NCBI RefSeq assembly: GCF_030272615.1
Contig: NC_081408.1
Location: 767,967,330 to 768,031,329, forward strand
Length of the DNA stretch: 64,000 bases
Origin: Cryptomeria japonica
Taxonomy: Eukaryota > Streptophyta > Pinopsida > Cupressales > Cupressaceae
Direction of reading: 5' to 3'
Part shown: positions 10,595-21,681 of the stretch, in pieces
How positions within the stretch are numbered: position 1 is the stretch's first letter
Layout of the letters: every line of letters starts with the position of its first letter
The notes under the pieces: generated by a model
The model's input: the letters and a program-made list of their open reading frames with translations, nothing else
What the model was told of the DNA's origin: nothing
The model's database searches: none
Translations under genes and position numbers: made by a program

Positions 10595-11893
10595 TCATTT
10601 TGCATTGTCAAGAAGTGTTATAGATCCTTTACCTCTTACCGGACATGGTGCATCATTACCAAATCTTACATAGCCTCCATCATAGTCTTCTAACATAACA
10701 AACTTGTGTTTATCACCTGTCATGTGATGTGAACATCCACTATCTATAATCCAAGAATCATTTTTACTTATATGAGATAGTAAGACTTTTTCTTCATACC
10801 TTTCTTCATCTGATCCATCTTTGATAGCCACATAAACAACTTCCTTTGTATCAGTTTCATTTGATTTATCATCATTAGATTCCTCATCAGCTATTAGGCA
10901 TGTTTTCTTATCTCTTCCTCTGAAATCTTGGTGTCCTCTATAATGATTATCTTTCTGTCTATCATCTCGATAATCTCTCTTTTCACTAGATTCTCTGTCA
11001 GGACAGTTAGAAGCCATATGTCCAATTTTATCACAATCGAAACATTTTAAAGGTAGCTTTCCTTTATACTTACCTTTGCCTCTCGGTAACCTTTTGGCTA
11101 ATAGTGCTTCAAACTCTTCTTGTTTCCTGATTTCCTCATACAGCTTGTGTACTTTTTCCATATTCTTGTGAAATCTCTCACTTGCTCCACTGTGATCTCC
11201 TTCAGTGTACTTACTCATTCTATCATTGTAATAATCAAATTCATCAAGATGAAAAGAACTGAAAGCAGATTCTACTTTATTTACCGATGACCCACTGTTA
11301 TCAAAATTACTTAACTCAAAAGCATGTAGCTTACCAATAGTAGCATCTAAAGAAATTGGCCTATTGGGTACAAACCTCAATTCATTGATTACAGAGACTT
11401 GAATTGCATAAGCTGGTAGAAGGGTTCTTAACAACTTACTTGTTATATCCTTTTCTTCAATAGTTCCACCTGCTCCTTTGATTTGATTGACAATCTCTTT
11501 TAGCCTTGTACTGTACAGGGTTATGTTCTCACCTTCATTCATCCTCATAGATTCAAGTTGTCCTCTTAGACTATCCACTTTAGCTCTTTGAACATGTTCA
11601 TTACCACCATACACAGATATGAGCTTATCCCACATTACCTTTGCATCATTGCAGCCTTCTAGATCATTAAACTCTGAGTCGGTCAATGCAGATGTTATTT
11701 CAATCATTGTTTGGATATGTTCTTGCTTTGCCTTTATCTCTTCCATTGTTAATGGATAGGTGCTCGGTGGAATGAAATCATTCTCCAGATAATATATAGC
11801 ATATTCTCCAACTCCTGATAAGTGCAACTTCATCCTTTTCTGCCATGTAGAGAAACTTGACTTGTTCAGCTTCGGTGCATCCCTCTTATACAT
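10595..11893 (-). CDS. gag: Copia-B Gag and protease
   Basis: An open frame of 432 residues. Residues 1-200 are a Copia Gag of the DUF4219/UBN2 type (FSTWQKRMKLHL near 14-25, VMWDKLISVYGG near 86-97). A CCHC zinc knuckle, C-X2-C-X4-H-X4-C, lies at 284-297 (CFDCDKIGHMASNC). The aspartic protease site is DSG at 384-386 (WIIDSGCSHHMTG). Gag packages the element RNA and protease cuts the polyprotein. The frame ends early at a TGA just after the protease core, where intact elements read into integrase. The ATG at 11891-11893 lies about 50 bases from the primer-binding site; Gag may start slightly upstream. Confidence 0.9.
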   Translation of the reverse strand: MYKRDAPKLNKSSFSTWQKRMKLHLSGVGEYAIYYLENDFIPPSTYPLTMEEIKAKQEHIQTMIEITSALTDSEFNDLEGCNDAKVMWDKLISVYGGNEHVQRAKVDSLRGQLESMRMNEGENITLYSTRLKEIVNQIKGAGGTIEEKDITSKLLRTLLPAYAIQVSVINELRFVPNRPISLDATIGKLHAFELSNFDNSGSSVNKVESAFSSFHLDEFDYYNDRMSKYTEGDHSGASERFHKNMEKVHKLYEEIRKQEEFEALLAKRLPRGKGKYKGKLPLKCFDCDKIGHMASNCPDRESSEKRDYRDDRQKDNHYRGHQDFRGRDKKTCLIADEESNDDKSNETDTKEVVYVAIKDGSDEERYEEKVLLSHISKNDSWIIDSGCSHHMTGDKHKFVMLEDYDGGYVRFGNDAPCPVRGKGSITLLDNAK

Positions 11894-11944
11894 CTTTGGA
11901 TCTTTACCTGAAGTACCTTTAAACTTTTTCTTCCAGAGTCCAAA

Positions 11945-11956
11945 GCTCTGATACCA
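11945..11956 (-). promoter_or_regulatory. Copia-B primer-binding site (initiator Met tRNA type)
   Basis: On the minus strand TGGTATCAGAGC, the standard Copia site complementary to the 3' end of initiator methionine tRNA, lies two bases inside the 5' LTR, as expected. Confidence 0.93.
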
Positions 11957-11958
11957 AT

Positions 11959-13506
11959 TGATAGTTCTTATACTAAATGTTTAGTACAGATGCCAAACTA
12001 ACAAGATGAGAGGGGGGGGTGAATCATACAAACTTAATCTTCCATTAAAACATCAGATTCAACCTTGGTGACCTATACATCAGTAATATAACCAAAACTG
12101 CTAAACATGTAAACTCAAAAGCATATAAACATCATAACACTCATAACACCAGATTTAACGTGGAAACCCAAATAGGGAAAAACCACTGTGGGATTTCAGA
12201 CCCACTAAGAAATATACTCTTCTAGAGTATGCTTGGTTAAAAGGAAATCCTGTTAAAGATTACAAAACACATTGCTAGATGTAACCCGGTTAAGGGATTT
12301 CCCTCATATCTGTTAGGATCTTCACTTTGTTAGAAGTGACCTTATCAAAGGATTTCAAACACTCAATCAGAATGTCACCTTGCTAGAGGATTTACAAATA
12401 AGACTATTAAGTCCACTCGGTTAAGAGATTTTCTGTTACTTCACAAAATAACAGTAATAAAAATCTATCTGCAACTTCATATCTAAAATGCTGAAGCAGA
12501 TTCTTATTTGCTCAATACAATCTATTCATAGGACTTATCTTGTCCCTCTGCTAGGCTCTATACTCTGTTTCTCAAATAGGTCTTCAAGCTTATGTGCTCG
12601 GTAATCACTATGTAGCAACCCTGTGCTTACATTTGCCCGCATACATTGTTTATCAACAGTTCCTTATTTATAAACAATTTGTCAATTGCTCAATCTCCTT
12701 GATCACATTTCCCATGATCAATCATAGCCCTCAGATCTTCAAACTTGACTAGGTTCAATGTATCCTTCGATCTGAAAATGTTTTACCCCACCTTGGAACT
12801 TGCATACATTTCTTGGAACTTGTGCTAGGGTATTGCGGTTCAATCTGAGCTATAGATCTTCTTGCCGATTTTCTTTTGCCATAGATTCTTTAACAAACTT
12901 GATTCACGGCTTACCAATCATTTAATCAACTCCAGCTCATCAGCTTCCTTCATTAAATAATGCTTTTATTCATTCAATGCATTCTGTTATTACTCGGTTG
13001 CAACTCAGTAAATACTAAACTTCACTTGGTAGACATTCCGCCTTCATTAACCGATAGCGATAACCTTAGGGTTTACTGACTAGGTTCCTTAGGGTTTACC
13101 GACTAGATTCTTTAGGGTTTACCGACTAGGTTCTTTGTTCGGTAACATAGAATAGTATTAACCTTACAATCAATAACATATGTAAGATATCAAAACAATC
13201 TAAAACATCATGATCTCATCATTGTCTAACTCGATAATAGTTGCCCATTGAATAACTTATTTCTCTCCTTATTCATCATATTCTTTCTGTGTCTTTTATC
13301 GACTTCTTTATATTCATCAAAACATACTTCTTAAGATATGACAACATCATACTGAATCAGAAAATTAATTTCTTGACATCAATGACAAAATAATGATATT
13401 AAGATAGTAAATATCCTTAATCAGTTATATCCATAATCATCAACAACCTTCTCAATATCCTTATTGAAATGCCAACAATCTCTCATTGTCTATTATAATG
13501 CCAACA
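11959..13506 (-). repeat. Copia-B 5' LTR (upper copy)
   Basis: Pairs with 5800-7321 and has the same ends. It differs by scattered substitutions and has three instead of two copies of the AGGGTTTACCGACTAGG unit (13068-13136). It carries the same minus-strand TATA-like TATAAATAAGG near 12665. The short element end AATGCCAACA is itself preceded by a second copy about 35 bases inside. Confidence 0.93.
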
Positions 13507-13511
13507 CTAGG

Positions 13512-14748
13512 GACCTGTTGAAATTCAAATAAAAAATGCTTTTCAAAAGTTTGAGGAGTTCCAAAAGAGAAATTCAACTTAAGGGAACGTGACACTTAGT
13601 CATTTTCATGATTTTCTAGTGACTTTTTATTTTATCCATCGACACCTTGGGTGCCTTTTTGTAATTTCTCATGTGCACCTACTGAGTGCAGAAGTCCTAA
13701 GTCACATTGAACTCTTCTTTTGACTTAGTCTTAGAATTAGTTATAATTTTCGATTTTCATGTTGCACCCCTCTTCTATATATATTAGGGTTATTATTGTA
13801 ATAAGGATCTTTTTTCCATCTTTGTTTATGAAACAAAACTCTGCCAAAGTGGAGCAAATTGAGACTTGGTGTTCATTTTATAAATTTGCAATTTAATCTA
13901 GAAAGAGAAGAGCTTGGTATTCAAACTTTGTTTTGAGTTCAATCTTTTATGTGGTATAAATGTTCTTATGTCATTGATATCATATGTTCTTGAATGATTA
14001 AAGTTGGTTAAAGTTATTAGTGTTAAATATTGAAGAACTTTTGTGTGTTTACAAGTAATCTTTGAATTACTTTGGAAATTTAGAAACTGGGAGTTAGCTG
14101 AGAAGAATTTTCTTTAAGTCTTTGATCTTATACAAGTCATCTTTGAAAGTTGTATTTTCAGGATAGAAAGTAGAGTCTTTGTGCTATATGGACTATCTAG
14201 CTAGGGTAGAATATATTTTAATATATTTGTCAGTCTTTGAGCTTGCAATATATTTGGGTTACAGTGGTTGATAGGAATGTTAGTACATAGAAATAATATT
14301 TGAGTTTTTAAGTGTTCAAATTCTCATCCCTGGGTCATTTTCAGAAAAAGGGAAATAACGAAAGACTTTGTTCTTTCATGGACACTTTAATTTCCAAGCT
14401 AGTTAGTATAATATTACTACAAGTTTTTAAAGTTATTTAATTTAAGGGAAAGTACATTCTTAAAGAGAATTAAATATAATTGGTTTTGAAAGAAGAGAAC
14501 CAAGTTGTTATTGTACCCTGGATTATTGTAAAGTTAGTAGGTAGGAAAAATAGAAAATAGTTGTAGTAGCAAGGGGGAGCCTTCCCTTATAATTAGGAGG
14601 AATTGCATCTTTCCTTCTAAGAAATATTGTTTTTTGTGTTGCCGTGAAACACACATTTTGTGAACCTTCGTCAATTTACAAAATTTTCACCCAACAAAAT
14701 GCTAACTTTCAAGAATTTTCTCAATTTTAACCAATAAAAATTCTTGCT
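13512..14748 (+). other. Remnant G continued: end of coding stretch and LTR-like 3' sequence
   Basis: Bases 13512-13580 continue the reading frame that Copia-B interrupts (VEIQIKNAFQKFEEF, then stop). After TTAAGGGAACG a stretch starting TGACACTTAG (13581) and running to CACCCAACA (14697) has an LTR-like look, including TATATATTAGGG near 13780, but no second copy is in the window, so LTR status is unproven. No gene was seen from 13581 to 14748. Confidence 0.35.
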
Positions 14749-15809
14749 ATATATGATGCTCTGCAAAAAGGATTAGAAAATTTGTTTGATGGCAACACAC
14801 ACAAGAGCACAAGAAACAAACGTTAGTGTTAGCAACAAAAGATTATCCTAAACAGGTATATCAAGAGAGATATTAAGCATGACATAGAAAGCATACAAAT
14901 ATAGAATACATAAACTATACTCCTCCAAATGTTAATCAAGATGCTCATAGTTGTTCCTCCCTTGTTCCTCTCGTCTCCAAGTTCCACATGAGTGTAGCTC
15001 TCAGCTTTTAGCACTAGCCATGGATGCCATATGGAGATTCAAGATGGTTGAATATGATAAACAAATGCTATGCAAGTGTAGATAGTGATGCTATGAAAAA
15101 GCTATATGCTAATACCAGTATAACAACAATACTCTAATGCTTCCTCCTTTGCTTGAGGAGAAGGGTTCTATTTATACAAGAAATAGAGAAATGAAGGGTT
15201 AAGATTAAGCAATCTTAACAAGGGTTAGGATTGAAAGATATTCAATCCATGTGAGAATTTCAACCCAATCCCATGTTGACAAGTGTCACCATGAGGAGGC
15301 TTGAGAGGAGAGATAAGGTGCATTAAATACTTGAGGGGACATGATGGTTACCCTAGTCAAAGAAATAAATGCTTTGAAGAGACCCATGAGTCAAAAGGAT
15401 GGTTAAGTTAGAGGAAAGTCTCTAACCAAAGGTAAAAGGTGAGTTAACCATAAATGGTTATGTAAGAGCCTTTAATGGTTTGGAAGACTTTAGAGGTTAA
15501 CCATTTGAAGACTTAAAGTCTTAAATGTCTTTCAAAGACTTTGAGGGCTTTGAGAAGTGACTCCAAGTTGCTTAGGAATGTGACAATATTTAGGGGATGG
15601 ATTAGGCTAATTAGGAAGGGGTTAGAAGAATCTAGAAGGGATTTAGGCATGCAAGTGGATTTTGTAAGAGAATGCAAGTGGGAGGAATTTTGGGATTTTC
15701 AATTAAAATAAAATTATTTATTTCAATTAAATGGTGTAATTTGTATTTGGGTAAATCTTCAATTAAATATTAATTTATTTAGATGAAAAAAAAGAAGATA
15801 AAGCATTAA

Positions 15810-16090
15810 ATGTTTGAAGACTTTAAGGGAAACCATTAAAGGTTTGAGAAGACTCTAGAAGGAAGCCATTAAATTTGAAGACTTTAAGGGAAACCATTAA
15901 AGTCTTAAGAAGACTTTAAGGGAAGCCATTAAGTTTGAAGATTTTAAGGGAAACCATTAAAGGTTTAAGAAGACTATAGAAAGAAGTCATTAAGTTTGAA
16001 GACTTTAAGGGAAACCATTAAAGGCTTAAGAAGACTATAGAAAGAAGCCATTAAGTTTGAAGATTTTAAGGGAAACCATTAAAGGTTTCA
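15810..16090 (-). repeat. Tandem repeat, ~60-bp unit, about five copies
   Basis: Units containing TTAAGGGAAACCATTAAA followed by AGAAGACT recur about every 60 bases inside solo LTR S. Looser AGACTT/AACCATT copies extend upstream (15370-15560). Confidence 0.8.
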
Positions 16091-16094
16091 AGTG

Positions 16095-16515
16095 GGTGGG
16101 GATAAATAGGATTTTAAATAAATAATTTATTTAAAATAGTTGTGCAACTTGCATTTGTAGGAAAATACAAGTGGGTGGAGGATAAAGGTGATTTAAAGAA
16201 ATGATTTATTCAAAATAGTTGTGCAACTTGCATTTGTAGGAAAATACAAGTGGGTGGAGGATAAAGGTGATTTAAATAAATAATTTATTTAAAATAGTTG
16301 TGCAACTTGCATTTGTAGGAAAATGCAAGTGTGTGGAGGATAAAGATGATTTAAATAAATAATTTATTTAAAATAGTTGTGCAACTTGCATTTGTAGGAA
16401 AATGCAAGTGGGTGGAGGATAAAGGTGATTTAAATAAATAATTTATTTAAAATAGTTGTGCAACTTGCATTTGTAGGAAAATACAAGTGGGTAGAGGATA
16501 AAGGTGATTTAAATA
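16095..16515 (-). repeat. Tandem repeat, 78-79-bp unit, about five copies
   Basis: AGTTGTGCAACTTGCATTTG recurs at about 16139, 16217, 16296, 16375 and 16453. Each unit holds two palindromes: TTTAAATAAATAATTTATTT with its mirror, and ACTTGCATTT with arm AAATGCAAGT around a short loop. It sits in the first part of solo LTR S as read on its own strand. Bases 16516-16815 continue with AT palindromes; 16821-17100 holds nothing recognised. Confidence 0.85.
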
Positions 16516-17099
16516 AATGTTAATTTATTTAAATGTGAGAGGTGAGATTTTGGGGAAATTTAAATAAATATTAATTTATTTAAATGTGAGAGAAGATTTA
16601 ATTAAATAAATAAGATTTATTTATTTAATTAATGGTCTGAATTTGGTTAAGTGAATTAAATCAAATAAATTGAATAATTTATTTAATTAATAGGAGAAGA
16701 GGGTTAAGATGAATTAATTAAATATATTAATTTAATTAATTATTGATTGATGGTTAAATAATCAAATAAATACTAAATATTCATTTAATTAAGTGGACAT
16801 ATTTATGTGACTACAATATATATGATAAATACACCAATTAAACCGTATCTTTCCATACCATCTTACTTTCTCAGAAATATCTTAATATTGAGAATCCTCA
16901 AACAATATAAAAAAGTGATCTGAAATAAGGATTGGTTGAATATTAAGGCTTCCACATCTTATGTGTTCAACTTCTAATTTGAGCACTCTACCTTAATAAT
17001 CACATTAATCACAATCATAGAATTTCCTTCCACTTAATTTTTTTTTTCAGTATATTTTAGTAGCTACTATCTTTTCTATCAAAGCTTCTTATTATGGCA

Positions 17100-18454
17100 T
17101 TTTTTTATTAAATTAATTAAAAAACTATGGTGTCGATCCTTTACAACCAAAATCCCCAAAGGAAAGGAAATGCAAGCCAAAAAAGGCTACTTACAACATT
17201 ACACGGGTCATTAATATACCACTTACAACACTACGTATGTCATCGCCAAACCACTTACAAACTACAAACAACCCACATCAAGAGTGGGTAGGAATTTTGC
17301 CCATAACTCGAAGAAGAGTTTGGAAAGAGGAGGAAAAAAGACCTTTCCTCTTGTGACTAACAATTGTCCAGATAATAGTATCATCTATAACACCATTGCA
17401 AGGAGAAGCATGAGGGGAAATCCCATAGAGAGCTTGCTAGCACATGAAAAAAAAGGTGGAATATGATTCTCTACCAAATCTTGGAGTAAAAAAAGAGCAA
17501 TACCTAGATCAAGAAGTGTGCATTTAGCAATGGGTCTCCAATAAGGACCAAAGGGAAAGAAGAGGTCACATATGCAGTGAGAGGCTCATAAAAATCCTAG
17601 AAAGAGCCACAAAAAGAAGAATCAAAAGCCTATATATTCAAGTGATCACCATTTGCATCCTTCCACTAAGTAGCAATGCCTTTAAAATGTGAGAGACAAC
17701 ACCACAGAGCCAAGTGACTAGTTGAGAAGCATTAAAAATATTGAAAGGGAAGGCCCTCATAATCCAATAACTAAGTTTATGGCCTATCCCTAGCCATGAG
17801 AATAACATCCCCAAGAAGTAGCATGGAGATGCCAATATCATTCAAAATGTGTACAAATGTAGAATGACCCATGAAGGAAGTGTATTATAAAGCTCCAAAA
17901 AATAACTGATAGAGTTGTTAGTGGCCTCATAACAAGAAGTCTTGCAAAGTTTGAGGGGAAGGTTAGGAATATGAACCTATACTAGACATACATTGAGTTG
18001 TTCTATGAAAGTGATAAGGGAATTCATTTTGGGTTTGTCCCAGAGAGAGAGTTTACTCCCCAAGCCCACAACTTGCTCAACACCAAATCACAGTCACCAA
18101 AAATAAAGGTTTTTCATGACTCAACACCCTATGATTAAGATCCGAGAAATAAACCAAAGACCAACAAATCTACACACCAACTTGAAATGTTGGTAGAATC
18201 GCTCATTTTCTACCACATCTTAGTCTCATACCATAATAGGGGAGGTATTATCATAAATAAGAGTATGAGATTTACCCCTAGGAGGATGAGTAATAATAGA
18301 TTTGACAACAATAGCCAAAACCCCCTCAATGGAAGCAACCACTATCACAATAGGCACGAGCTCAACACCATTAGATGTTAACATAGGGTCCATAGGCATG
18401 AGTAGAGGAAAATGCCACCCAATTGTCACATATACTTTCCCAGTAGCAAAAGCA
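17100..18454 (-). pseudogene. LINE-like ORF1 remnant, main part
   Basis: Read on the minus strand, this continues a degraded ORF that begins near 26935 beyond element C (MDLNAPAHPAPTQYF, then AFATGKVYVTIGWHF and PPRGKSHTLIYDN at about 18245-18450). Downstream segments such as RAFPFNIFNASQLVTW (near 17705-17770) resemble the DUF4283-type region of plant LINE ORF1. Many stops and frame changes are present. Element C inserted in the ORF, and the reading resumes across its TSD. The LINE assignment rests on pattern only; it could be another old coding remnant. Confidence 0.4.
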
Positions 18455-18459
18455 CCCAC

Positions 18460-20909
18460 TGTTGGAAACCAATAACAGTGAGGGAGGGGGTGAATCAGTG
18501 TTATACCATAATAGTAGAATTTAGCCTTAATAAAACATCCATACACCAACCGGTATACCAATACATACAGAGTAGAAAGAAGGAAACCAATAAGACAAAC
18601 ATATAAATGAGAACCATAACACATGGATTTATATGTGGAAAACCTCAAAGAGGAAAAACCATGGTGGTATTTGTGACCCACAATATCAATCCACTGGCCA
18701 TATGAAGAGATATTGATAGTTCTAATACAAACTGTTAAGTACAGATGCCAAGCTAACAAGATGAGAGGGGGGGTGAATCATACAAACTTAAACTTCAAAA
18801 TATTCAACAGATTCAACCTCGGTAACCTTATCAAAAAAACTGTGAAAAATGCAAACTCATAAACAGATAAGATCACAAAACATATAACACCAGATTTAAC
18901 GTGGAAACCCAAATAAGGAAAAACCATTGTGGGATTTCAGACCCACTAATAAATATACTCTTCTAGAGTATGCTCAGTTAAAAGCAAATCTTGTTAAAGA
19001 TTACAAACACATTGCTAGATGTGACCCGATTAAGGGATTTCCCTCATATCTGTTAGGATCTTCACCTTGTTAGAGGTGACCTTGTTAAAGGGTTTCAAAC
19101 ACTCAATCAGAATGTCACCTTGTTAGAGGATTTACAAACAAGACTGTTAAGTCCACTCAGTTAAGAGATTTTCTGTCACTTACAAATAAACAACAGTAAT
19201 AAATATGTCTGCAACTTTGCATCTAAAATGCTGAAGCAGATTCTTATTTGCTCAATACAATCTAGTCATAGGACTTGTCTTGTCCCTCTGTTGGGCTCCT
19301 TACTCTGTTATTCAAACAGTTCTTCAAGCTTCAGTGCTCGGTAATCACTATGTAGCATCCCCTGTGCATACACTTGTCCGCATACATTGTTTATCAACAG
19401 TTCCTTATTTATAAACAATTTGCTAACCACTTAATCTCCTTGATCACATTTCCCATGATCAATCATAGCCATCAGATCTTCAATCTTGACCAGGTTCAAT
19501 GTATCCTTCGATCTGAAAACATTTTTCCCTGCCTTGGAACTTGCATACATTTCTTGGAACTTGTGCTAGGATATTGCGGTTCAATCTGAGTTGTAGATCT
19601 TCCTGTCAATCTTCCATTGCCATAGATCTTTAACAAACTTCATGCACGTTGTATCAATCATTTAATCATATCCAGCTCATCAGCTTCCTTCATTAAATAA
19701 TGCTTTTATTCATTCAATGCATCCTGTTACTACTCGGTTGCAACTTGGTAAATACTAAACTTCACTCGATAGACATTTTGCCTTCATTAACTGATAGCGA
19801 TAACCTTAGGGTTTACCAACTAGGTTCCTCAGGGTTTACCGACTAGGTTCTTTGCTCGGTAACATAGTATAGTATTAACCTTACAAACAATAGCATATGT
19901 AGGATATCAAATCAATCTAAACATCATGATCTCATCATTGTCTAACTCGGTAATAGTTGCCCATTGAATAACTTATTCCCCCCCTTATTTATCACATTCT
20001 TTCTGTGTCTTTTATCGACATCTTAATTCTCTTCAAAACATATTTCTCAAGATATGGCAACATCATACTGAATCAGTAAATCAATTTCTTGACATCAATG
20101 ACAAAATAATATTGTTAAGACAGTAAACATCCTTAATCGGTTATATCCATAGTCATCAACAACCTTCTCAATATCCTTATTGAAATGCCAACAATCGCTT
20201 ATTGTCTGTTATAATGCCAACAGATATTACAAAATATGATGGGCCTGCACTTGCAGGAAGGCTTACAACCTAGAGCACACTGCTCAATCACAATAGAAGC
20301 CTCACTAACTACATAAAATCCCAGACAACAATTTGGAGAAGTGTGAACTGCTAAGATAGCATCTTCTATGCCAGAATATACACTTTCGGTTTAAGCTCTG
20401 TTTGTTTCAGTTGAAACCCTAAACCCATTTACCTGAATAACCCTTATAATAAATTCCTCACATACATAATCTTTCTGATATATTTTACACTACATTACAT
20501 TCACATCATCATTATCTCCTATCTCATGTCTATCTCCTTATATCAAAATCATCTAATCAAACTACCCTATATACCCTATACAAATTTATGCCTTATGTCG
20601 GCTTACAAATATATATACAATATCAGATTACATGTCGGTCAGATAACATAAATTTATAAACATTAAAACAAATTGTCGATGTCGGATCCAAGATATGTCA
20701 ACCTCCAATACCGATAACCTTTACTAGACCATGTTAGCCTACATTGTCGGTGACCAAAGAAGTCTTATGTCCTGCTGATGTCGATGTCGGTGTGGGTGTA
20801 GAATATGTGAAGTAACTGTCGGTACACCATATGAAGTCGAAACACAAAAATCATGTTGCCATCAATGACAACATAGTGAAACCAGCCAATAGAGTGTCAA
20901 TTGCCAACA
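18460..20909 (-). repeat. Element C 3' LTR, split by a solo LTR
   Basis: Its two parts are 18460-18708 and 20228-20909, about 930 bp together, matching 25922-26863. Without the insertion and one GATAT copy, the sequence across the break lines up with 26170-26190. It starts TGTTGGAAACC and ends TTGCCAACA. It includes GAAACCCTAAACC near 20411. Confidence 0.92.
18714..20222 (-). mobile_element. Solo LTR of the Copia-B family, TSD GATAT
   Basis: The 1509-bp sequence matches the Copia-B LTRs end to end (TGATAGTTCT...AATGCCAACA) and is flanked by GATAT at 18709-18713 and 20223-20227. No interior is present, so the full element was lost by LTR-LTR recombination after inserting into element C. It carries two AGGGTTTACC units (near 19808-19850). 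Confidence 0.97.
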
Positions 20910-20924
20910 ATCTCCCCCTTTGGC
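20910..20924 (-). promoter_or_regulatory. Element C polypurine tract
   Basis: Minus-strand GCCAAAGGGGGAGAT directly before the LTR start, identical to the Copia-B tract. A second copy, CAAAGGGGGAGTA, lies near 21088-21100. The 20925-21681 stretch is non-coding 3' sequence with no recognised gene. Confidence 0.8.
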
Positions 20925-21681
20925 ATTGATGGCAACACTCATGTGGAAATTGGTCATGGTTTCATCTGTCGGTTTCATCCTGCCCTGCTCCCCCTGAGCT
21001 GGATATGCAAAATACTTCATATCTCCAAAAACCCCATAACTCCCCGTAACGTATGCAACTCATTTTATTCTTTTTCACATCTATACTACTCCCCCTTTGA
21101 CATCAATGCCCAAAAATTGTAAAAATAATGTCAAAGAATAAGAACTGTACAATGAATACCTCCAAAAATGTCTTACCGAAGCTTGACCAGTTTAAAAATT
21201 TCCGGATAAGCTTTCTCCAGTAACTCCACATAAGTATCCCAATGAGTTTTGAATGTGTCATAAATAGATAGAAGTCCACTCAGTGAATGTGCAAAAGATT
21301 ATTTCTCATTGACCTCTGTTGGTGTGGGCTTTCCCACCATATCCATGCATTCCTTCTTATATACACAGAGTGAATCCACTCGTGGACTCACCAAGCCTCT
21401 CAGACTTCTATCTCTTCAAATTATTTTATCTCTTTCTTTCTCAAGAGCAGAATTTTGGTTCTCCAAAATCAAAATTTGACCATCAATTGATGTTGTCAAT
21501 GAAAGTAATTCATCAAAAGAGTTTAGCAATATTTGCAATTTTCTCCTGAATCTCTTTTATCTTTTTATCTACATTTGTTGTAAGTATTTCAATGTTACAA
21601 CATACCCTATATATTTGTACATTGTTTCAAAGAATTTTATATTAGAATTATCTTCTCCTCAATCTTTTTATTCTGTCTCAA

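Larger units (their letters stand above)
5800..13506 (-). mobile_element. Copia-B: complete Ty1/Copia element, TSD CTAGG
   Basis: Two LTRs (5800-7321 and 11959-13506) flank a 4.6-kb interior with gag, protease, integrase, RT and RNase H on the minus strand. CTAGG occurs directly outside both ends (5795-5799 and 13507-13511), a perfect 5-bp target-site duplication. Primer-binding site and polypurine tract lie beside the expected LTRs. The interior has about six nonsense codons and a frameshift, so it is not autonomous now. It interrupts remnant G. Confidence 0.97.
14754..16815 (-). mobile_element. Solo LTR S, probably Ty3/Gypsy, TSD ATATA
   Basis: The sequence starts TGATGCTCTG and ends GTGACTACA, and ATATA flanks it on both sides (14749-14753 and 16816-16820). 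Read on the minus strand it starts TGTAGTCACATAAATATGTC, like the Tat LTRs of elements D and E (TGTAGACACC...), and has the same ladder of AT-only palindromes at its start. A minus-strand TATAAATAGAA lies at 15167-15177. There is no interior, so recombination between two LTRs probably removed the element. The ATATA duplication is low in complexity, which weakens it slightly. Confidence 0.75.

Noticed and set aside
11945-11956. Possible tRNA fragment at primer-binding sites
   Set aside because: Only the short complement of a tRNA 3' end is present; no cloverleaf can be drawn around it or the similar sites.
13068-13136. Telomere-like TTAGGGTTTA repeats
   Set aside because: Only two to three copies within a 22-bp LTR unit; not a telomere or interstitial telomeric array.
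13581-14697. Calling a definite solo LTR from TGACACTTAG to CACCCAACA
   Set aside because: No partner LTR, no matching flanks, and the left end follows coding sequence; only LTR-like features, so left as part of remnant G.
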